Shown here: positions 29,698-35,194 of the stretch, one piece after another
How the letters are laid out: every line of letters starts with the position of its first letter
Position numbering within the stretch: position 1 is the stretch's first letter
NCBI GenBank assembly: GCA_029263075.1
Contig: JAJCYE010000120.1
Coordinates: 1-35,194 of the forward strand
Source of the DNA: Actinomycetes bacterium
GTDB taxonomy: Bacteria; Actinomycetota; CADDZG01; JAHWKV01
DNA length: 35,194 nt
Direction of reading: 5' to 3'
Made by a program: the position numbers and the translations under genes
Notes under the pieces: model-generated
Seen by the model: the letters and a program-made list of their open reading frames with translations, nothing else
What the model was told of the DNA's origin: nothing
Database searches by the model: none

Positions 29698-29982
29698 CTA
29701 CCTGGTCTCGAACAGCTCTATCTTGTCGCCTTCGGCAAGCTTGACGATTGCCCGGCGGGTGTTCTTGCGCTTCCCCTTACCCATGCGGGTGGCCTTGACC
29801 TTGCCGCTGCGGTTTTGGGTGTTGACCTTTACAACGCTGACGTCCCAGATCTCCTCGACTGCCTGGCGGATCTGAATCTTGTTGGCGTCCGGGTGAACCA
29901 GAAACGTGTAGTAGCCCTCGTCGATCAGCGCATAAGACTTCTCGCTGACGATCGGCTTGATGATCACGTCACGGGCGCTCAT
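29698..29982 (-). CDS. rplW: 50S ribosomal protein L23
   Basis: Docking site for trigger factor and SRP at the tunnel exit. The 94 residues include [40 protein letters not shown] and [20 protein letters not shown], the standard L23 pattern. Its start overlaps the rplD stop by 4 bases. Confidence 0.98.
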   Translation of the reverse strand: MSARDVIIKPIVSEKSYALIDEGYYTFLVHPDANKIQIRQAVEEIWDVSVVKVNTQNRSGKVKATRMGKGKRKNTRRAIVKLAEGDKIELFETR

Positions 29983-30650
29983 TTGGACTCCTCTCTTGCG
30001 GACTCGCGGGACGCCGCCTCAGTGGAGGCGGTCTCGAGTGCCGAGCGAGAAATCACGATGGTGTCCGCCGCCAATACCCGGTAAGCCGTGGGTGACGAAA
30101 CCGCCAGCACGTGGCCAAGATTGCGCAGCGACAGGAACATGTTGTCCGAAAGACGCTCGGACCCGACTACCAACAGTACCTTGCCCTGGCATCCCCACTG
30201 ATCCAAAAGTGCCAGAGCACGTTTGGTCTCGGGCCTGTCAAAGGTCGGGAACTCCACAACCTTGACCGCTCCCTCACGGAGGCGGACGGTCAATGCACCG
30301 TTCAGCGCCAGCGCCTTCTCCTTTTTGGAGATTCGCTGCGAGTAGTCGCGGGGCTTGGGTCCGTGGGCGATACCGCCGCCGACCCACTGGGGCTCACGGA
30401 TCGAGCCGTGACGTGCCCGGCCGGTCCCCTTCTGCCTCCAGGGCCGTACGCCACCGCCACGCACTTCGCCACGAGTTTTCGTGGAGTGGGTGCCGGAGCG
30501 GGCCGCCGCCAACTGCGCCGTTACAACTGCGTGCATCACCGGGACGTTGGGATTGATGTCGTAGGTCTCGGGAAGATCGAACTCACCGTTCTGCTTGCCG
30601 TCGGCACCGAAAAGCGGCGCTTTGGGGGCCGAAGTCTTCGTGTCAGCCAT
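29979..30650 (-). CDS. rplD: 50S ribosomal protein L4
   Basis: 50S protein with a loop in the exit tunnel; in E. coli it also represses the S10 operon. The 223 residues include the tunnel loop ([40 protein letters not shown]), [20 protein letters not shown] and [20 protein letters not shown]. The C-terminus has an extra tail of about 15 charged residues. It overlaps the rplC stop by one base. Confidence 0.98.
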   Translation of the reverse strand: MADTKTSAPKAPLFGADGKQNGEFDLPETYDINPNVPVMHAVVTAQLAAARSGTHSTKTRGEVRGGGVRPWRQKGTGRARHGSIREPQWVGGGIAHGPKPRDYSQRISKKEKALALNGALTVRLREGAVKVVEFPTFDRPETKRALALLDQWGCQGKVLLVVGSERLSDNMFLSLRNLGHVLAVSSPTAYRVLAADTIVISRSALETASTEAASRESAREESK

Positions 30651-31294
30651 TAGGACCCCCTATTGGTCGAGCGAACGAGGACCAGACCGCCGTTGGGCCC
30701 GGGTACTGCGCCGCGGATGAGGAGCAGATCCTTTGAGGCATCGGACTCCACAACTTCAAGGTTCAACATCGTGACCCGCTCGTGGCCCATGTGACCGGCC
30801 ATCTTCAGGCCCTTGAAGACCCTGGACGGCGTGGCACAGGCGCCGATCGAGCCTGGGGAACGGTGCTTGCGCTGCGTTCCGTGCGATGCCGACTTGCCGT
30901 GGAAGTTGTGACGCTTCATGACACCGGCAAAACCCTTGCCCTTGGAGACGCCCACAACATCTGCGTGCTCGCCTTTGGCGAAGATGTCGGCCTTGATCTC
31001 CTGGCCCACGGTGAAGCCGCTGACGTCTTTGAGACGCAACTCCATCAGGTGGCGAGCCAAAGGGACGCCGGCCGTCTTGAGGTGGCCCACTTCCGGCTTG
31101 GAAAGGCTCTTCTCCTTGACGTCGCCAAAGCTCATCTGAATGGCGGTGTACCCGTCCTTCTCCTGAGTGCGAACGCCGGAGACCCGGCAATTCTCAACCT
31201 GGATAACGGTCACAGGAACAACGCGCGACTTGTCATCAAAAATCTGGGTCATCCCCACCTTGCGGCCGAGGATTCCCTTAGTAATTTCAGCCAT
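30650..31294 (-). CDS. rplC: 50S ribosomal protein L3
   Basis: Early-assembly 50S protein near the peptidyl transferase centre. From the ATG at 31294 it has 214 residues: [78 protein letters not shown] and [24 protein letters not shown] at 31312 is in frame, but the GGAGGG just inside that extension is better read as the Shine-Dalgarno for 31294. A 118-nt structured spacer separates it from rpsJ. Confidence 0.98.
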   Translation of the reverse strand: MAEITKGILGRKVGMTQIFDDKSRVVPVTVIQVENCRVSGVRTQEKDGYTAIQMSFGDVKEKSLSKPEVGHLKTAGVPLARHLMELRLKDVSGFTVGQEIKADIFAKGEHADVVGVSKGKGFAGVMKRHNFHGKSASHGTQRKHRSPGSIGACATPSRVFKGLKMAGHMGHERVTMLNLEVVESDASKDLLLIRGAVPGPNGGLVLVRSTNRGS

Positions 31295-31412
31295 CTCTAA
31301 CAGGCCCTCCACAGGGTGAGATCGGCATCCATCAGGATGCCCGGCTCACTCGCCGGGCGGCGGATCACCCGGGCGACATAGATCGGCTGCGCCGAAGGCG
31401 CATCAACGCTTC
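31295..31412 (-). promoter_or_regulatory. structured rpsJ-rplC spacer
   Basis: This spacer is unusually long for the S10 operon here and holds three stems: TGCGCC/GGCGCA (31388-31402), GCCCGGC/GCCGGGC (31339-31358) and GCATCC/GGATGC (31325-31340). The last two share bases 31339-31340, so their full forms compete. No T-run follows any of them. The GGAGGG Shine-Dalgarno for rplC lies just downstream in the transcript. It could be a translational control leader for rplC-rplD or a processing site. Confidence 0.5.
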
Positions 31413-31724
31413 TCATAGTTTGATCTCGATGTCCACGCCGGCCGGAAGGTCCAGACGCATCAGTGAGTCCACGGTCTTGGGCGTGGGGTCCACGATGTCG
31501 ATGATCCGCTTGTGTGTCCGCATCTCGAAGTGCTCACGAGAGTCCTTGTCCTTGAACGGCGACCGGATCACCGCGAACTTCTCAATGCGGGTAGGCAGCG
31601 GCACCGGACCGTGCACCGAAGCACCGGTGCGTTGAACCGTGTCCACTATCTTGCGAGCGCTCTGATCTATCACCTCGTGGTGATAAGCCTTGAGCTTGAT
31701 TCGTATCTTCTGTCCCGCTGCCAT
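31413..31724 (-). CDS. rpsJ: 30S ribosomal protein S10
   Basis: 30S head protein and transcription-elongation factor NusE. The 103 residues include [60 protein letters not shown] and the end [10 protein letters not shown]. It starts only 12 nt after the fusA stop; the tuf gene normally found in this gap is absent. Confidence 0.98.
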   Translation of the reverse strand: MAAGQKIRIKLKAYHHEVIDQSARKIVDTVQRTGASVHGPVPLPTRIEKFAVIRSPFKDKDSREHFEMRTHKRIIDIVDPTPKTVDSLMRLDLPAGVDIEIKL

Positions 31725-31736
31725 TTACAAGTGTCC

Positions 31737-33875
<2,139 letters not shown>

Positions 33876-33990
33876 TTCTTTGTCACGATCTTGTCGAAAA
33901 AGCCGGTCCTACATCTCCCCCGATAAGAACCCGGTGCTGCGATTCCTGTCGTTGAAGCAACTCCTGCGTCCCGCTGCACTCTGAAGTTCT

Positions 33991-34024
33991 CAAAATGAAA
34001 CCGGCCGGGACAAGTCCCGGCCGG
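33991..34024 (-). terminator. terminator-like hairpin between rpsG and fusA
   Basis: A perfect 10-bp stem (CCGGCCGGGA at 34001-34010, TCCCGGCCGG at 34015-34024) with a 4-nt loop, followed on the transcribed strand by TTTCATTTTGAG, an interrupted T-rich tract. It sits in the 216-nt rpsG-fusA gap, about 68 nt after the rpsG stop. It may end rpsL-rpsG transcription fully or in part, leaving fusA to a promoter in 33876-34000. Confidence 0.7.
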
Positions 34025-34091
34025 ATGGTCATGACACCGCCGTTAGGCGTGCAAGAACATCCGGTCCGCTTCCTTCAAATCTTCTAGCTCT

Positions 34092-34562
<471 letters not shown>

Positions 34563-34931
34563 CTACTTGGCCTTCGCGCCGTAGCGGCTACGGGCCTGCT
34601 TGCGGCCTCGCACACCGGCGGTGTCCAACGCACCACGAATGATCTTGTAACGGAAACCAGGGAGGTCTCTCACGCGGCCACCACGCACCAGCACAATGGA
34701 GTGCTCCTGCAGGTTGTGACCGATGCCCGGGATGTAGGCCGAGACTTCAACCTGCGAAGTCAGCCGAACCCTAGCCACCTTACGGAGAGCCGAGTTGGGC
34801 TTCTTAGGGGTCTGGGTCTTAACGACCGTACAAACGCCGCGCCGCTGGGGGCAGCCCTTGAGGGCCGGCGTCTTCATCTTCGACCGTGGGGGCTTGCGGC
34901 CCTTCCGGACAAGCTGCTGAATCGTGGGCAT
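34563..34931 (-). CDS. rpsL: 30S ribosomal protein S12, with Arg at the position of Lys88
   Basis: Decoding-centre protein that sets translational accuracy. The 122 residues include [40 protein letters not shown] (Lys43 intact), [20 protein letters not shown] and ending [13 protein letters not shown]. In the second conserved loop the sequence is [14 protein letters not shown]: residue 88 is Arg (codon AGA), where Mycobacterium and E. coli have Lys, and the preceding loop has PGIGHN instead of PGEGHN. Lys88Arg is a known streptomycin-resistance change in mycobacteria. The ATG at 34931 has AAGGA about 10 nt upstream. It is the first gene of the block. Confidence 0.98.
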   Translation of the reverse strand: MPTIQQLVRKGRKPPRSKMKTPALKGCPQRRGVCTVVKTQTPKKPNSALRKVARVRLTSQVEVSAYIPGIGHNLQEHSIVLVRGGRVRDLPGFRYKIIRGALDTAGVRGRKQARSRYGAKAK

Positions 34932-35194
34932 ACCTTTGGTGTCCTTCTATATGTGTTGCTCTCACAAAGTTGCGGCTGCGGCTCCCACCGGGAGCTCACT
35001 GTTGCCACATCCCCTGTCGCGGTGAACCCTCGACCTCCGCGCATAACGCGGTCATCGAGGCTTCCGCTAGTCGGTGCACCAGCTCCGGGTGGTCCAGCCG
35101 GTGGGCTGTTCACTGCTTTTCCGGAACCAGATGCGTTCGGGGTGCATGAGACTCCCGAAGGGCTCCAGCACAGATCGTCAACGGTAACATTTCA
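34932..35194 (-). promoter_or_regulatory. rpsL upstream region
   Basis: The last 263 bp hold no credible gene. They should include the rpsL promoter, but I see no convincing -35/-10 pair; a TTGACG near 35181-35176 lacks a matching -10. The Shine-Dalgarno AAGGA for rpsL lies at about 34943. The gene upstream (often rpoC) is outside the window. Confidence 0.4.

Overview
The window is GC-rich, densely coded bacterial chromosome. It carries most of the ribosomal-protein superoperon, read leftward (minus strand), with an accessory block beyond its left end. The organism is most likely an actinobacterium. Reasons are the actinobacterial style of S12, L16 and S14 (zinc type), low-complexity tails on L17, L22, L29 and S3, truA after rplQ, glmM downstream of rplM-rpsI, frequent GTG/TTG starts, and a geosmin synthase with a family 2B encapsulin. 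Several traits (long zinc-binding adenylate kinase, scrambled secY-adk-map-infA order, no tuf after fusA) do not fit a typical Streptomyces or Mycobacterium and suggest a less studied lineage; I cannot place it lower than phylum.

Left block (1-4873). A three-gene minus-strand operon encodes a polyprenyl diphosphate synthase, a family 2B encapsulin shell protein with a built-in cyclic-nucleotide-binding-like domain, and a two-domain geosmin synthase cut by the window edge. The likely logic is that the prenyl synthase makes the allylic diphosphate, geosmin synthase turns farnesyl diphosphate into geosmin, and the shell encloses one or both enzymes. A divergent helix-turn-helix/TPR regulator (4874-6175) is the obvious candidate controller. 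This is the most interesting part of the window.

Middle-left (6168-9941). A STAS-domain antagonist, glmM (phosphoglucosamine mutase), a GAF-GGDEF diguanylate cyclase and a secreted, membrane-anchored zinc metallopeptidase all read leftward. Elsewhere in actinobacteria glmM often follows rplM-rpsI directly, so the cyclase and peptidase look like insertions into that group.

Alpha-operon block (10074-15328): infA-rpmJ-rpsM-rpsK-rpsD-rpoA-rplQ-truA-rplM-rpsI, ending at a strong intrinsic terminator at 10024-10062. Interruption (15650-19716): a secreted LytM/M23 peptidase, an FKBP-type prolyl isomerase and a long coiled-coil protein lie on the plus strand around a minus-strand map, splitting the usual adk-map-infA junction.

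S10/spc/str block (19713-34931): rpsL-rpsG, a hairpin, fusA, rpsJ-rplC-rplD-rplW-rplB-rpsS-rplV-rpsC-rplP-rpmC-rpsQ, rplN-rplX-rplE-rpsN-rpsH-rplF-rplR-rpsE-rpmD-rplO-secY-adk. Points of note are a natural Arg at the S12 position homologous to Mycobacterium Lys88, a 70-residue Gly/Pro/Arg extension on S5, an RGG-like tail on S3, and a 55-nt leader element repeated just before rpsD, rpsM and rpsS. I see no tRNA, rRNA, CRISPR array, insertion sequence or phage gene.
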